Positions 21,984 to 33,500 of a stretch of DNA of 64,000 nt are shown here, piece after piece; position 1 is the first letter of the stretch, and each line of letters opens with the position of its first letter. The DNA comes from Blattamonas nauphoetae (Eukaryota; Preaxostyla; Oxymonadida): positions 1 through 64,000 of the forward strand of contig JARBJD010000041.1 of the NCBI GenBank assembly GCA_033064195.1, written 5' to 3'. Both the position numbers and the translations under genes were made by a program. The notes under the pieces were generated by a model. That model saw only the letters and a program-made list of their open reading frames with translations, made no database searches and was not told where the DNA came from.

Positions 21984-22383
21984 ATCATACCCCGTGCCCC
22001 CTCACAAAAAATTTCAAATATGTCTGTTTTTGATTCATAAACACACTTTTGATAAAATTTTGTGATTTTGAGGGCGAAAAGAAGCTGCCCATTTTGGCCC
22101 GATCCAGCCCATTATTTGTTTCAACACTTCACAAAGATCCTTTTTTCTATGTTACTTTTGAGAATTCACCAATAGTCTTCACAGCCCCCCCTGCTCTTGA
22201 GCGGGGGGCTGTGAAGACTATCCGACATTATGAAAAAGTGTCTGGAAAAAGGATCGGGTGAAGTGTAGATGAATTTGTATCTCCAAAACCCGGTCTCAAA
22301 TCGAAAAATAAAAACAAAGACATTGTGAAATGATATTAAACAAAGCTCCTCTTAAAATATTGGAGGGGGGCACGGGGTAGGAT
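21984..22383. mobile_element. 400-bp MITE-like foldback element
   Basis: The ends are inverted repeats: TACCCCGTGCCCCCTC on the left (21988-22003) and its complement with one extra G/C on the right (22363-22379). Inner segments also pair: CACTTCAC-NNN-GATCCTTTTT at about 22125 and its complement at about 22244-22266. The centre is a perfect 19-bp stem. ATCAT occurs at both outer edges and could be the target duplication. No coding capacity is evident. Confidence 0.7.
22172..22221. repeat. Perfect 19-bp hairpin at the centre of the foldback element
   Basis: ATAGTCTTCACAGCCCCCC (22172-22190) and its exact complement (22203-22221) flank a 12-base loop that itself folds as GCTC-TT-GAGC. The stem includes a run of six C/G pairs. 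Confidence 0.95.
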
Positions 22384-23033
22384 CATGCCAGTTCAACAAA
22401 AGGAGGGGAGTAGCTGGAGAACGTAGTGATGATGACATGCGAGATGATAGATGCGGATGTTGGTGAATGACGAGACGTGGATAAAATGCAGAGAACAATT
22501 CGAGGAATGGTCAAACGACGAATCACATGTTCAAACAAAAGACAAATCAAGATCAAGTAAAACAAGACACAAATCAAACGAATTCGATCTCAGGGAGAAA
22601 TCAAGATCACTGCAAATCATTTGGCATGAGTGAGCAGCTCAACAAAGACCACTCAATTTGAGTCTGAAATGAGGTCGCTAATCGACGTGTGTCAACGTGC
22701 TTGTCAGAAGTGGAGAAATAGTGATGAGATGATTGCCTGTGCTGAGGAATCAATTTCTGCAACGGCTCCAACAACACAGCACATGAAGAGAGAGAAAAGA
22801 GGAAGAAGAAGAGAGAAGAATGAAGTGAAACTCCAGTTCTGACAGATGTGACGTGAAAACCAAATGAAGTGAAAGGGTGTCAAATGAAGGAAACTTGGTG
22901 AAGTGTTTGATGAACAATCAATTTCCAAATCTTGAGACAATCCCACCAGACGAGGTGAGAAGGAAGAAGATGAGAAATGAAAACAAGAAGGCGAGAAAGT
23001 CTCAGGAGGAAGACGAAATCGGAGGGAGAAGAG
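22384..23033 (-). other. Downstream flank of receptor gene 1, duplicated at 29934-30535
   Basis: From about 22444 onward this segment matches 29934-30535 closely. It holds no convincing gene. It is probably the 3' untranslated region and terminator of the giant receptor gene, carried along in the tandem duplication. The plus-strand frame at 22451-22633 is preserved in the second copy only with several amino acid changes. Confidence 0.6.
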
Positions 23034-26000
23034 TCAAGAAACAATCGTGAGAGCATGTCTTCCTCCATCCGTTTGCCCAATCGAACTAAGAAGTGATCCA
23101 ATTGTTCGTAGTGAAGGACGGGAGCCTGGCGTCAGACTCAGACACGAACCAATCAGAGTCTGCATCTCGTCCCCAATTCCATCCATCTTCGGAATTGTTC
23201 CGGAGTGCAGAGCTCGACTCGCGTTCACTTCATCCGTCTCACCAAACGGAACTTGTCCTGTCTCAATCTCATACAGCACCAGGCCGAGCCGAAAAACCGT
23301 CACCTGCTCTGCATCAACTCCTCCATCCAATCCATCTCCATTCTTCTGTTCAGGCGATCTCCATCGAACATCAGACTTCACTTTCTCGACAAACTCGGAC
23401 TTCTCCTCCTTCTCTCCCTTCAGACGAAGACACACTTCTCCACTTTCAGAGAACAACACCCAGTGCGAGCTCAGTCCAAGTCCTGTCCCGTTCCGACCCT
23501 GTCGAGACAGTTCCATCAATCCACGCACAATCTTCTCAGCCACTCCATGCCGATCAATCCCCACTTTCTCAACGTGAAGACGCTCGTACAGCGTGTGAGT
23601 CTTGTTCACCACAACTGTCTCAAACTTCCCTTCTTTCACACACAATGCTTCAACTCGATCTTTCTCTGGAATCATCGCCTTGGTAGCTTCCGGAATTTCG
23701 CTACTGATCTGCGTTGGCATTTGGTCCAGATCAAACCGCGTGTTTCCATCCAGTTCTCGAGCAGACGAGACATTTACTGTGTTTGACATTGCGACATCGC
23801 AGTCTTCAACTTTCTCGATCTCCATTTCTTGCGGCTCTGCGTCTGGGATTGAAGTTTTCTTCTTTTCTGCTTGTCCTCGTCGACGCCAGCACACAAACAC
23901 AACAATCATCAAAAGAAGAAGGAGGACAGAGAGAGAGATCGCGAGAGGAAGCCACCATTTCATGTTCTCTTTCACTGATTCCGAGCGACGTTCTGAGATC
24001 GACGATTGGATTTTGAATGATTCTGATGTTCGCACTGATCCAGGTGATGACGAGTCCGATGTCGTGTTTGAGCGTGAACCAAACAAGAGACGACCACGCC
24101 ATTCCAGTGACGAATCAAGAGAAGAGAGAGAAGACAACGAGATCGAAACGGAGATGTGAGTGTCGTTCTTCCATTCCGTTGATTCCGAAGACAAAGCAAA
24201 CGATTTCGCTGTTCCCACTTTTTCGGATTTCGTTGAAGCAATCTCGAACACCTCCAAACACAGACCACATGGAATCAGTGTCGATCCAACAATCCACACC
24301 GAGAATGTTTTGTTCTTCTTTGAGAACTCGCTTGACGATTCCGAAAACGAGAGTGTTGGGACGAAGAAAGGAGCATTCAGTAGTGATTCTTTTCCATCCA
24401 ACGAACAATCATTTTGTGAGATCCAAGCTGATTTGTCATCCAACGTTCCATCTCCTCCACTCAGACTTCCAATCGTCATCGTTCCTCCATCTGAACAGTG
24501 GATGTTACGACGAGCAGAAGCGAACAGAGGATCCTGAGGCGAGTTCTCGAAGAAAGATGAAGAAACAATCGACAGATTCCCTCCCTTCATGTTCACTGCT
24601 CCAGAGGCCAGATGCGAGAATGTGCTGAACTCCACTGACACTGTCGAGTTTTCGACAACGAACGCTCCACTCGTCCAAGAACAAGAGAAGGGTTCAGAAT
24701 TCAATGTCGGAGAGGGAGATTGTGAAGATCCCACGAAAGACGACGATTCCAGTGTCAGAGTCCCATTCACAACAACAACGAAGATCAGAGAAGGCGACGA
24801 TGCGAGCACAACATCAACATGGTTCATCAACAGCGATGCCTCGGTGATCGAAATCAAACCTGCCCCTTCTTCCATTGATGGCAATGCTGACACAAACAAT
24901 TCCGGTTTCGTCGTCTCTCCTGATTTCACTCCAACTTCCATCCCTTTCGAGATCACAATCGGTTTCGATTGGGTTGTGTTGTGCACAATGTCCAGCGTCA
25001 CTTTCAAGGCTCCCATTCCATCAACAAGTGACCACGCTGCTTCAATAGTCGAGCACGGCAAGATCTCTTCTCCACAAAACCATTCTGATGATCCAGACGA
25101 CGAGTCAACAAACAGGATCAGCTTCGAAGGACCAGATTTGGTTTCGAACGAGAGAGAAGGATCAAACAGAATCTCACCTTCATCCTCATCCAATCCAACA
25201 ATCGACGAGATCGTGTAGTTCGTCGAGAAATCCAGAGAATCGGACCATCCAATCCGAAGTTGGTCTGATTCCGCAAGTTCTGCATCAACCACTTTAATCA
25301 CGAAAGAGTGAGACGAGGAGAGTGTGATTCGGAAGTCTTTCCCAACTGGCAGGTCTGATCCAACAAACGAAACTGAACACGATGTCAGAAGAGTGTTGGT
25401 GAAAGTGACTGAAGCGGAGAGAAGACGAGGAGGGAAAGGAATTCTCGCTTTGATTTCATCGTTCACGATGAATGAAGCTGTTTCGCCTGTTTTGATGCTC
25501 ACTGTGTATTCCTTCCCAAATTCCAATGATTCCCCACTTTCCGAACTCGAAACAGAGAAATCTGCAAAACAGTGTGTCGAATCTGTCGCTGTGAGAGGCG
25601 AAACAGACGACGAGAATGTCGATCCATCCTTCAGCCAAATCAATCCCATCGCAGAATGAAGTGCTCGTCCTTCGAAGAAGAGTCGCACCACGGTTCTTTC
25701 TTTGTTCAGTTCCGCTTTCACACACTTTTCAATTCGGGTTGGTTCTTCCGGAATTACTAATGAGATCTGTTCGGTGTCGAAAAGGAGCTCAGTCGATCCT
25801 CTTTCGAACGATGTCAGAACATATGTTCGATCAAGCTCAAATTGCGAGTTTCTCTTCGAAATATCGGTTTCAAAAGGATAAAGAACAGCCACATGACTTT
25901 CAAGAACTCCATTCTCAGTTGTCGTCAGTTTCAGCGTCTTCGAATGCGGTGGTTGGTCTTGCAATCCACTCGATGTGAATGTCAGCGTGTATTCAGTCGA

Positions 26001-29000
26001 TGGCAAAAGTGCACGAGAATCGAAAGAAAGGTCGATCGTCGAGTTCAGTGAAGTGCTCCCAAAGTTCGAGTCCGACACAGAAACAAGGCGTTCCGGTTCG
26101 ACAGGAGTCGAGAATGAGCATTCCGCTGCTTCAATCAAGATCGACGCATTCGATCCAATTGCCATCGATGATCCCGAGTAAGTGTGCCCAAATAGCAGTT
26201 TGGCTGAGGAGAGAGGATAGAGCGAGAGGGGGAAGACATATGATGTCTCACTCGTCGCTCTGAATCGAATCGTGCGCGTGTCTACGGCATTCGAAGACGA
26301 AGGTGAGGGCAGAGCAGTTCCACTCAGAGTCAGTGTGTATTCCTCTCCCACTTCAAGAGCTCGTGTCTCCACTGTCAGTGTTGTCAAATTCAGTCCATCT
26401 TCATCTGAACTCTTCACAGACACCAGACGAGATGGTTCGGCAGTGATTGTCACAGAACCTCCCTCAGACAGCAGATCTGTGCTTCCTCCTTTTTCTCGGA
26501 AGCTCTTCACATCCAATTGTTCCCCGAATTCCAATTCGGCTCCCAAAACAGGATAAACAACTCCTGATCCTTCCCATTTGTCAGAATCTTCATTGAATCC
26601 CATCTCCACGGTCAACCGACTCTTTCCTGACTTGCTCAACTCCACAAGATAAATCTCATTCGAACTCAACTCTCGTCCTGACATCCAGAAAAGAACTCGT
26701 TTTCCAACAGAATCCAGACCAACAACAGAGAAGGAGACAAGTCGCGTCGGTTCGGCATCAGTCTTGAATGTCAGTCCAGACGTGAACAGCACAGCTTCGT
26801 TCGACGAGTCGGTCACATTCACCACGGTGTAGTTTGTGTTGTATTTCAGTTCAATCTCTGAATCGATCAACGAGAACAACAGTGCTGTCCCTTCTCCATT
26901 CGTCGCAGAGCTGAACGACACATTCATCTTGGCTGGTGTTTGTGTCCCTGTTTCATTCAGATGCAGAGTGTATGCTCCAACAACAGACATCGCTCGCCCT
27001 TCCACAGCCACTTCTCCTTTCTTCGAAGAATCAAATAGACACACGAAAGAGACACCGGTCAGGCGTGATGGTTCGCTTGGTATTCGGAATGTGAGTGAGA
27101 ATGTTGAAACGGTCTGTTTGTCATCCGAAGGGACAAACGAGCTCACTTTGTATTCTGTTCCATATTTCAGATCTGCTTTCGAAAATGGATACAGTTTGGC
27201 TGTCCATTCCGTCAATCTCGATTCTGACGAAGGAAGAAGATCAACTGTTCGAATCGATGGTTCTTCCACTCCCACTTCTTTCAGCGTCACTTTGTACTCA
27301 GACGCCACAAATCCTGTTCCAACAAATCCAATCGTCATCGAGTCATTTCCATCCGTCTTGTCGATTCCGGTCAGTGTTGCTGGCGGATAGGGAATGGAGA
27401 ACGAAAATGAAGTGATCAGGATGAGTGGCTGCGAATCACACGACACTTCAACAACTTCGTATTCCCGTTCATATTTCAGTTTCAATGAGTCTGTCGATGA
27501 GAGTGGGCTTGTTCCTGTCAGCACGTCAGAAGAGAGAGAAAGCTGGATTGTGAAGTCATTGTTGTCGGTATCCTTCACTTTCATCGAATATGTTCCGGTT
27601 TTCAGCACAGATCCAGTCAGTTCGAACGATCCAACAGATGTCCCTTCCAGTCTGGAGTCAAGTGAGATGATAGTCGGAGGAAGAGGAACTGTCGAGAGAG
27701 ACCATGAACGGATCTTGTATGACTTCCCGCTGGGGAGGACACCCTGTTGTCCAATCGATACTTCCACTGTTCCTGTCGACGATTTCGTGGCTGCTGTCCC
27801 AAACTCGACGTGAACGAGACGAGGAACATTCGCTCCTTCGAGCAGCACTCCCATCGTTCCCTTCACTTCTTTCGTTGTTCCGATGGTGATTGTTGCTGTG
27901 TCCGTTCCCATAGACACTTCGAAAGAAGAGTTGGTTGTTTTTTGATCTGCTGTCAGTTGAGGAATAAGCGTGCTGTCTTCAACTGGACCAACGTAAAAAT
28001 ACACATTTTTCTCGCCAGAAGTGGAATCACAAAACTTGATCGTGTCAGAGTTGGCGACGTCAGATGACATGCGAATGAAGTAGATGTCCTTCGACACCGG
28101 AAGATCCGAACATGCACACTCTCTGAACTGGAGGAACGAGAAGTCAATTGTTGTGGGCCAATCCATATTTATCGCCCCACCGTTCAGGAACGAAGAGCAC
28201 TTCACAAACGCACAGTTGGAGAGAATGCTGGTGGTAATGATCTGAAATGACATCGCCCCACCATAATGAGCCGTGCAAGTTTCGAAGAAGCAATGGTTTA
28301 ACGTCGCTTGTGAAGCAAAAGAGATACGGACAGCACCAGCATAATTTCCATTATACTTATCGGAAGTATATGTCTTGCATTCAGTGAAGGAGGAGCGGGT
28401 GATTTGAAGGGGTAGTTTGTTGGACTGGTAACAGGCGAAAGACACTGCTCCTCCTTTGTCATTGATAGCAGTGACAGTGCATTTGAGGAAGAAGCACTGG
28501 TCGATGGTGAGAGACGCTGTGGATTGATAGAGCATGATCGCTCCGCCTCCTCGAAAACTGTCTCCGATGGCGGCGGTCATTTGTTTGAACGAGCAGAGAG
28601 TGAATGACACAGATGAGAGTGTGGTACTGGTGTCGAGTGAGTATTTTTGGCCCTGCCCGAAGTCTTCGAACGATTCGGATTTTTCAGCGTTGGAGTCCCC
28701 TTCGCGAACACACGAAAAGAACGAAGCGTTCAAACATCTCAAACTCCCTCCCAAATTCACATCCAACATTCCCGTCCCTCGGTCGTGGTTCGTGCTCAAA
28801 CAAATCGAACTCCCAACAATTCTCTGAACAACATTTCCAAATCCCTTCCAACTTTTCCCAAAACTAGCAACTCCATCCGAACGGCTGCTCATGTTCACCA
28901 ACGAGCAAAATTCCATCCCAGTGTCCACCCATCTCACAAAAGACGATCCAAAATCCCGATTGGCATTCGAAGCCATCCCAAAAGAGAAGAGAGGGCCAGT

Positions 29001-29666
29001 TCCCATCCAAAGCGTCTGCGACTTCATCGAGATACCTTGTCCAACAACAGAGATTGATTCTGATTCTCCGATGTGTTCACTTTCCCATTCAGATGTAGAA
29101 ATTTCGTCATCATTTCGCGAATGCCCCACATCAACAAACGGAGCAACAAAATGTCGAGGCGATTCGTGAGTGCACTGCGAGACCACAATCGAAGATGAAG
29201 ATCCACACATTCCGTCGCCAGAGCAGCGGATCACCAATGGAGAGTGCAATCCATCCGAAATCACACTGCTCAGCAACAAATACACTTTCGATGACGACAC
29301 AACGCACAGTCCTGATTCTGTCGACATGCACAATGCTCGAACTCCTTCAATGCGAAACGAGCTGTTCCAAACCGAAAACATGAACTTCCGGCCTTCAGAT
29401 TCAGCGTTCATTTCGGATCTTCCTTCTTCCACATTGTATTCCAGAATCGTGCTGTTCCCAATCAACGAAACATCCACAGATTCCACTTGGATCGTTCTGG
29501 AAATCAGTTCTGCATTTGAGAGATGGATGGTTTCAATTCCATCTTTTCCAGCGTTTTTCATTCTTCTTTCCAACGCATTTCGATCCTCCGGAAATAGGTC
29601 TGATGTCCTGTGAACTGGACGAGACTGTACACTCGTGAGGAGAGTCGCCAGAAATAGTACAATCAT
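23034..29666 (-). CDS. Giant receptor-like surface protein with pseudokinase, copy 1
   Basis: The protein has 2,210 residues from the chosen start, which begins MIVLFLATLLTSVQSRPV, a clear signal peptide; the frame is open 15 codons further up (29711), but the paralogue begins at the same MIVLFL. Residues about 30-560 are rich in GGAI/GGAV and FxxC motifs, typical of Pmp-like right-handed beta-helices. About eight repeats of 90-100 residues follow, each opening with EPxRLxS. A second beta-helix-like region comes next, then one membrane span (WWLPLAISLSVLLLLLMIVV, near 1900) with a basic stop-transfer RRR. The cytoplasmic tail keeps kinase C-lobe landmarks (RWRSPEQ, FRLGLVLYEIETGQVPFGE, LTPGSRPSL) but lacks a glycine loop, HRD and DFG, so it is a pseudokinase. 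Likely role is adhesion or sensing at the cell surface (inference). Confidence 0.88.
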   Translation of the reverse strand: MIVLFLATLLTSVQSRPVHRTSDLFPEDRNALERRMKNAGKDGIETIHLSNAELISRTIQVESVDVSLIGNSTILEYNVEEGRSEMNAESEGRKFMFSVWNSSFRIEGVRALCMSTESGLCVVSSSKVYLLLSSVISDGLHSPLVIRCSGDGMCGSSSSIVVSQCTHESPRHFVAPFVDVGHSRNDDEISTSEWESEHIGESESISVVGQGISMKSQTLWMGTGPLFSFGMASNANRDFGSSFVRWVDTGMEFCSLVNMSSRSDGVASFGKSWKGFGNVVQRIVGSSICLSTNHDRGTGMLDVNLGGSLRCLNASFFSCVREGDSNAEKSESFEDFGQGQKYSLDTSTTLSSVSFTLCSFKQMTAAIGDSFRGGGAIMLYQSTASLTIDQCFFLKCTVTAINDKGGAVSFACYQSNKLPLQITRSSFTECKTYTSDKYNGNYAGAVRISFASQATLNHCFFETCTAHYGGAMSFQIITTSILSNCAFVKCSSFLNGGAINMDWPTTIDFSFLQFRECACSDLPVSKDIYFIRMSSDVANSDTIKFCDSTSGEKNVYFYVGPVEDSTLIPQLTADQKTTNSSFEVSMGTDTATITIGTTKEVKGTMGVLLEGANVPRLVHVEFGTAATKSSTGTVEVSIGQQGVLPSGKSYKIRSWSLSTVPLPPTIISLDSRLEGTSVGSFELTGSVLKTGTYSMKVKDTDNNDFTIQLSLSSDVLTGTSPLSSTDSLKLKYEREYEVVEVSCDSQPLILITSFSFSIPYPPATLTGIDKTDGNDSMTIGFVGTGFVASEYKVTLKEVGVEEPSIRTVDLLPSSESRLTEWTAKLYPFSKADLKYGTEYKVSSFVPSDDKQTVSTFSLTFRIPSEPSRLTGVSFVCLFDSSKKGEVAVEGRAMSVVGAYTLHLNETGTQTPAKMNVSFSSATNGEGTALLFSLIDSEIELKYNTNYTVVNVTDSSNEAVLFTSGLTFKTDAEPTRLVSFSVVGLDSVGKRVLFWMSGRELSSNEIYLVELSKSGKSRLTVEMGFNEDSDKWEGSGVVYPVLGAELEFGEQLDVKSFREKGGSTDLLSEGGSVTITAEPSRLVSVKSSDEDGLNLTTLTVETRALEVGEEYTLTLSGTALPSPSSSNAVDTRTIRFRATSETSYVFPLSLYPLSSAKLLFGHTYSGSSMAIGSNASILIEAAECSFSTPVEPERLVSVSDSNFGSTSLNSTIDLSFDSRALLPSTEYTLTFTSSGLQDQPPHSKTLKLTTTENGVLESHVAVLYPFETDISKRNSQFELDRTYVLTSFERGSTELLFDTEQISLVIPEEPTRIEKCVKAELNKERTVVRLFFEGRALHSAMGLIWLKDGSTFSSSVSPLTATDSTHCFADFSVSSSESGESLEFGKEYTVSIKTGETASFIVNDEIKARIPFPPRLLSASVTFTNTLLTSCSVSFVGSDLPVGKDFRITLSSSHSFVIKVVDAELAESDQLRIGWSDSLDFSTNYTISSIVGLDEDEGEILFDPSLSFETKSGPSKLILFVDSSSGSSEWFCGEEILPCSTIEAAWSLVDGMGALKVTLDIVHNTTQSKPIVISKGMEVGVKSGETTKPELFVSALPSMEEGAGLISITEASLLMNHVDVVLASSPSLIFVVVVNGTLTLESSSFVGSSQSPSPTLNSEPFSCSWTSGAFVVENSTVSVEFSTFSHLASGAVNMKGGNLSIVSSSFFENSPQDPLFASARRNIHCSDGGTMTIGSLSGGDGTLDDKSAWISQNDCSLDGKESLLNAPFFVPTLSFSESSSEFSKKNKTFSVWIVGSTLIPCGLCLEVFEIASTKSEKVGTAKSFALSSESTEWKNDTHISVSISLSSLSSLDSSLEWRGRLLFGSRSNTTSDSSSPGSVRTSESFKIQSSISERRSESVKENMKWWLPLAISLSVLLLLLMIVVFVCWRRRGQAEKKKTSIPDAEPQEMEIEKVEDCDVAMSNTVNVSSARELDGNTRFDLDQMPTQISSEIPEATKAMIPEKDRVEALCVKEGKFETVVVNKTHTLYERLHVEKVGIDRHGVAEKIVRGLMELSRQGRNGTGLGLSSHWVLFSESGEVCLRLKGEKEEKSEFVEKVKSDVRWRSPEQKNGDGLDGGVDAEQVTVFRLGLVLYEIETGQVPFGETDEVNASRALHSGTIPKMDGIGDEMQTLIGSCLSLTPGSRPSLRTIGSLLSSIGQTDGGRHALTIVS

Positions 29667-29933
29667 CTCAAGACGATGAATTGTTGACGATCCGTCCCAT
29701 AAATCAGACAATGCTGGAATCCACTTAAAGTTTGTTCAGATGCATTGTATTCCTCCGCAAGATCCAGATTCCGAGAGATGAGACTTCATGATGATGACTC
29801 GAGCTGTAGTTGATTCATCATTTCTTTCTCAATCAATCCTGAAAGTTGGCGATGTATAACACAGAGAGATGTCTTCACAGAGTTCAAAGAAAGAAAAGAG
29901 TTGTCTGACATGTGACGAGGACGAAATGCGTGA
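29667..29933 (-). promoter_or_regulatory. Upstream region of receptor gene 1
   Basis: Minus strand TTTATGGGACGGATC (29689-29703) lies 22 bases before the start codon. The second copy has TTTAAGGGATGGATC at the same distance (37185-37199), although the flanks beyond about 50 bases differ. Confidence 0.45.
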
Positions 29934-30535
29934 TGATAGATGCGGATGTTGGTGAATGACGAGACGTGGATAAAATGCAGAGAACAATTCGAGGAATGGT
30001 CAAACGATGATTCACGTGTTCAAACAAAACTCAAATCAAGATCAAGCAAAAGAAGACACAAATCAAAAGAAAACAATCTCAGGGAGAAATCAAGATCACT
30101 GCAAATCATTTGGCATGAGTGAGCAGCTCAACAAAGAAGATCACTCAATTTGAGTCTGAAATGAGGTCGCTAATCGACGTGTGTCAACGTGCTTGTCAGA
30201 AGTGGAGAAATAGTGATGAGATGATTGCCTGTGCTGAGGAATCAATTTCTGCAACGGCTCCAACAACACAGCACATGAAGAGAGAGAAAAGAGGAAGAAG
30301 AAGAGAGAAGAAGATGAGAAGAATGAGGTGAAACTCCAGTTCTGACGACGTGACGTGAAAACCAAATGAAGTGAAATGGTGTCAAATGAGGGAAGTTTGG
30401 TGAAGAGTTTGATGAACAATCGATGTCCAAATCTTGAGACAATCACACCAGACGAGGTGAGAAGGAAGAAGATGTGAAATGAAAACAAGAAGGCGAGAAA
30501 GTCTCAGGAGGAAGACGAAATCGGAGGGAGAAGGG
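29934..30535 (-). repeat. Downstream flank of receptor gene 2 (tandem duplicate of 22444-23033)
   Basis: Offset is about 7,490 bases at its left edge and 7,502 at the gene stop, so the duplicated unit is about 7.5 kb and contains the whole receptor gene plus its 3' flank. No separate gene is visible. Confidence 0.8.
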
Positions 30536-33500
30536 TCAAGAAACAATCGTGAGAGCATGTCTTCCTCCATCTGTTTGCCCAATACATCCAAGAAGTGATC
30601 CAATTGTTCGCAGTGAAGGACGCGAGCCAGGCGTCAGACTCAGACACGAAACAATCAGTTTCTCCATCTCATCTCCAATTCCTTCCATTTTTGGAATCGT
30701 TCCTGCGTGAAGAGCTCGACTCGCATTCACTTCGTCCGTCTCACCAAACGGAACTTGTCCTGTCTCAATCTCATACAGCACCAGGCCGAGCCGAAAAACC
30801 GTCACCTGCTCTGCATCAACATTTCCATCCAATCCATCTCCATTCTTCTGTTCAGGCGATCTCCATCGAACATCAGACTTCACTTTCTCGACAAACTCGG
30901 ACTTCTCCTCCTTCTCTCCCTTCAGACGAAGACACACTTCTCCACTTTCAGAGAACAACACCCAGTGCGAGCTCAGTCCAAGTCCTGTCCCGTTCCGACC
31001 CTGTCGAGACAGTTCCATCAATCCACGCACAATCTTCTCAGCCACTCCATGCCGATCAATCCCCACTTTCTCAACGTGAAGACGCTCGTACAGCGTGTGA
31101 GTCTTGTTCACCACAACTGTCTCAAACTTCCCTTCTTTCACACACAACGCTTCCAATCGATCTTTCTCCGGAATCATTGACATCGTCGCATCTGGACATT
31201 CATGACTTGTCTGTTTCTGCTCTTGCTCCGGTGCGAATTGCGTGTTTCCATCCAGTTCTCGAACAGATGAAACATTCACTGTGCTCGACATTGCGACATC
31301 GCAGTCTTCAACTTTCTCGATCTCCATTTCTTGCGGCTCTGCGTCTGGGATTGATGTTTTCTTCTTTTCTGCTTGTCCTCGTCGACGCCAGCACACAAAC
31401 ACAACAATCATCAAAAGAAGAAGGAGGACAGAGAGAGAGATCGCGAGAGGAAGCCACCATTTCATGTTCTCTTTCACTGATTCCGAGCGACGTTCTGAGA
31501 TTGATGATTGGATTTTGAACGATTCCGATGTTCGCACTGATCCAGGTGATGACGAGTCCGATGTCGTGTTTGAGTGTGAACCAAACAAGAGACGACCACG
31601 CCATTCCAGTGACGAATCCAGAGAAGAGAGAGAAGACGACGAGATCGAAACGGAGATGTGAGTGTCGTTCTTCCATTCCGTTGATTCCGAAGACAAAGCA
31701 AACGATTTCGCTGTTCCCACTTTCTCGGATTTCGATGAAACAATCTCAAATACTTCCAAAGTCAGACCACATGGAATCAGTGTCGATCCAACAATCCACA
31801 CCGAGAATGTTTTGTTCTTCTTTGAGAACTCGCTTGACGATTCCGAAGAGGAGAGTGTTGGGACGAAGAAAGGAGCAACACAAATCGATTCCAGTCCTTC
31901 CAAGGAACAGTCGTTTTGTGAGATCCACGGTGAAGTGCTTGTTGATGTGCCATCTCCTCCACTCAGACTCCCAATCGACATCGTTCCTCCATCTGAACAG
32001 TGGATGTTACGACGAGCAGAAGCGAACAGAGGATCCTGAGGCGAGTTCTCGAAGAAAGATGAAGAAACAATCGACAGATTCCCTCCCTTCATGTTCACTG
32101 CTCCAGAGGCCAGATGCGAGAATGTGCTGAACTCCACTGACACTGTCGAGTTTTCGACAACGAACGCTCCACTCGTCCAAGAACAAGAGAAGGGTTCAGA
32201 ATTCAATGTCGGAGAGGGAGATTGTGAAGATCCCACGAAAGACGACGATTCCAGTGTCAGAGTCCCATTCACAACAACAACGAAGATCAGAGAAGGCGAC
32301 GATGCGAGCACAACATCAACATGGTTCATCAACAGCGATGCCTCGGTGATCGAAATCAAACCTGCCCCTTCTTCCATTGATGGCAATGCTGACACAAACA
32401 GTTCGGGTTTCGTCGTCTCTCCTGATTTCACTCCAACTTCCATCCCTTTCGAGATCACAATCGGTTTCGATTGGGTTGTGTTGTGCACAATGTCCAGCGT
32501 CACTTTCAAGGCTCCCATTCCATCAACAAGTGACCACGCTGCTTCAATAGTCGAGCACGGCAAGATCTCTTCTCCACAAAACCATTCTGATGATCCAGAC
32601 GACGAGTCAACAAACAGGATCAGCTTCGAAGGACCAGATTTGGTTTCGAACGAGAGAGAAGGATCAAACAGAATCTCACCTTCATCCTCATCCAATCCAA
32701 CAATCGACGAGATCGTGTAGTTCGTCGAGAAATCCAGAGAATCGGACCATCCAATCCGAAGTTGGTCTGATTCCGCAAGTTCTGCATCAACCACTTTAAT
32801 CACGAAAGAGTGAGACGAGGAGAGTGTGATTCGGAAGTCTTTCCCAACTGGCAGGTCTGATCCAACAAACGAAACTGAACACGATGTCAGAAGAGTGTTG
32901 GTGAAAGTGACTGAAGCGGAGAGAAGACGAGGAGGGAAAGGAATTCTCGCTTTGATTTCATCGTTCACGATGAATGAAGCTGTTTCGCCTGTTTTGATGC
33001 TCACTGTGTATTCCTTCCCAAATTTCAATGATTCCCCACTTTCCGAACTCGAAACGGAGAAATCTGCAAAGCAGTGTGTCGAATCTGTCGCTGTGAGAGA
33101 CGAAACAGATGGCCAGAATTTCGATCCATCTTTCAGCCAAATCAATCCCATCGAAGAATCAAGTGCTCGTCCTTCGAAGAATAGACGCACAACAGTTCTT
33201 TCTTTGTTCAGTTCCGCTTTCACACACTTTTCAATTCGGGTTGGTTCTTCCGGAATTACTAATGAAATCATTTCTTTGTCGAACAGCAGCTCTGTCGATC
33301 CTCGTTCGAACGATGACATAACATATGTTCGATCAAACTCAAATTGCGAGTTTCTCTTCGAAGAATCGGTTTCCAAAGGATAAAGAACAGCCACGTGATT
33401 TTCAAGATCTCCATTTTCAGTCGTCGTCAGTTTCAGCGTCTTCGAATGCGATGGTCGGTTTTGCGATCCACTCGATGTGAATGTCAGCGTGTATTCTGTC

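Noticed and set aside
22451-22633. Small plus-strand gene conserved in both copies of the tandem unit
   Set aside because: Conservation is explained by the duplication of the 3' flank; amino acid changes are as frequent as silent ones by eye.
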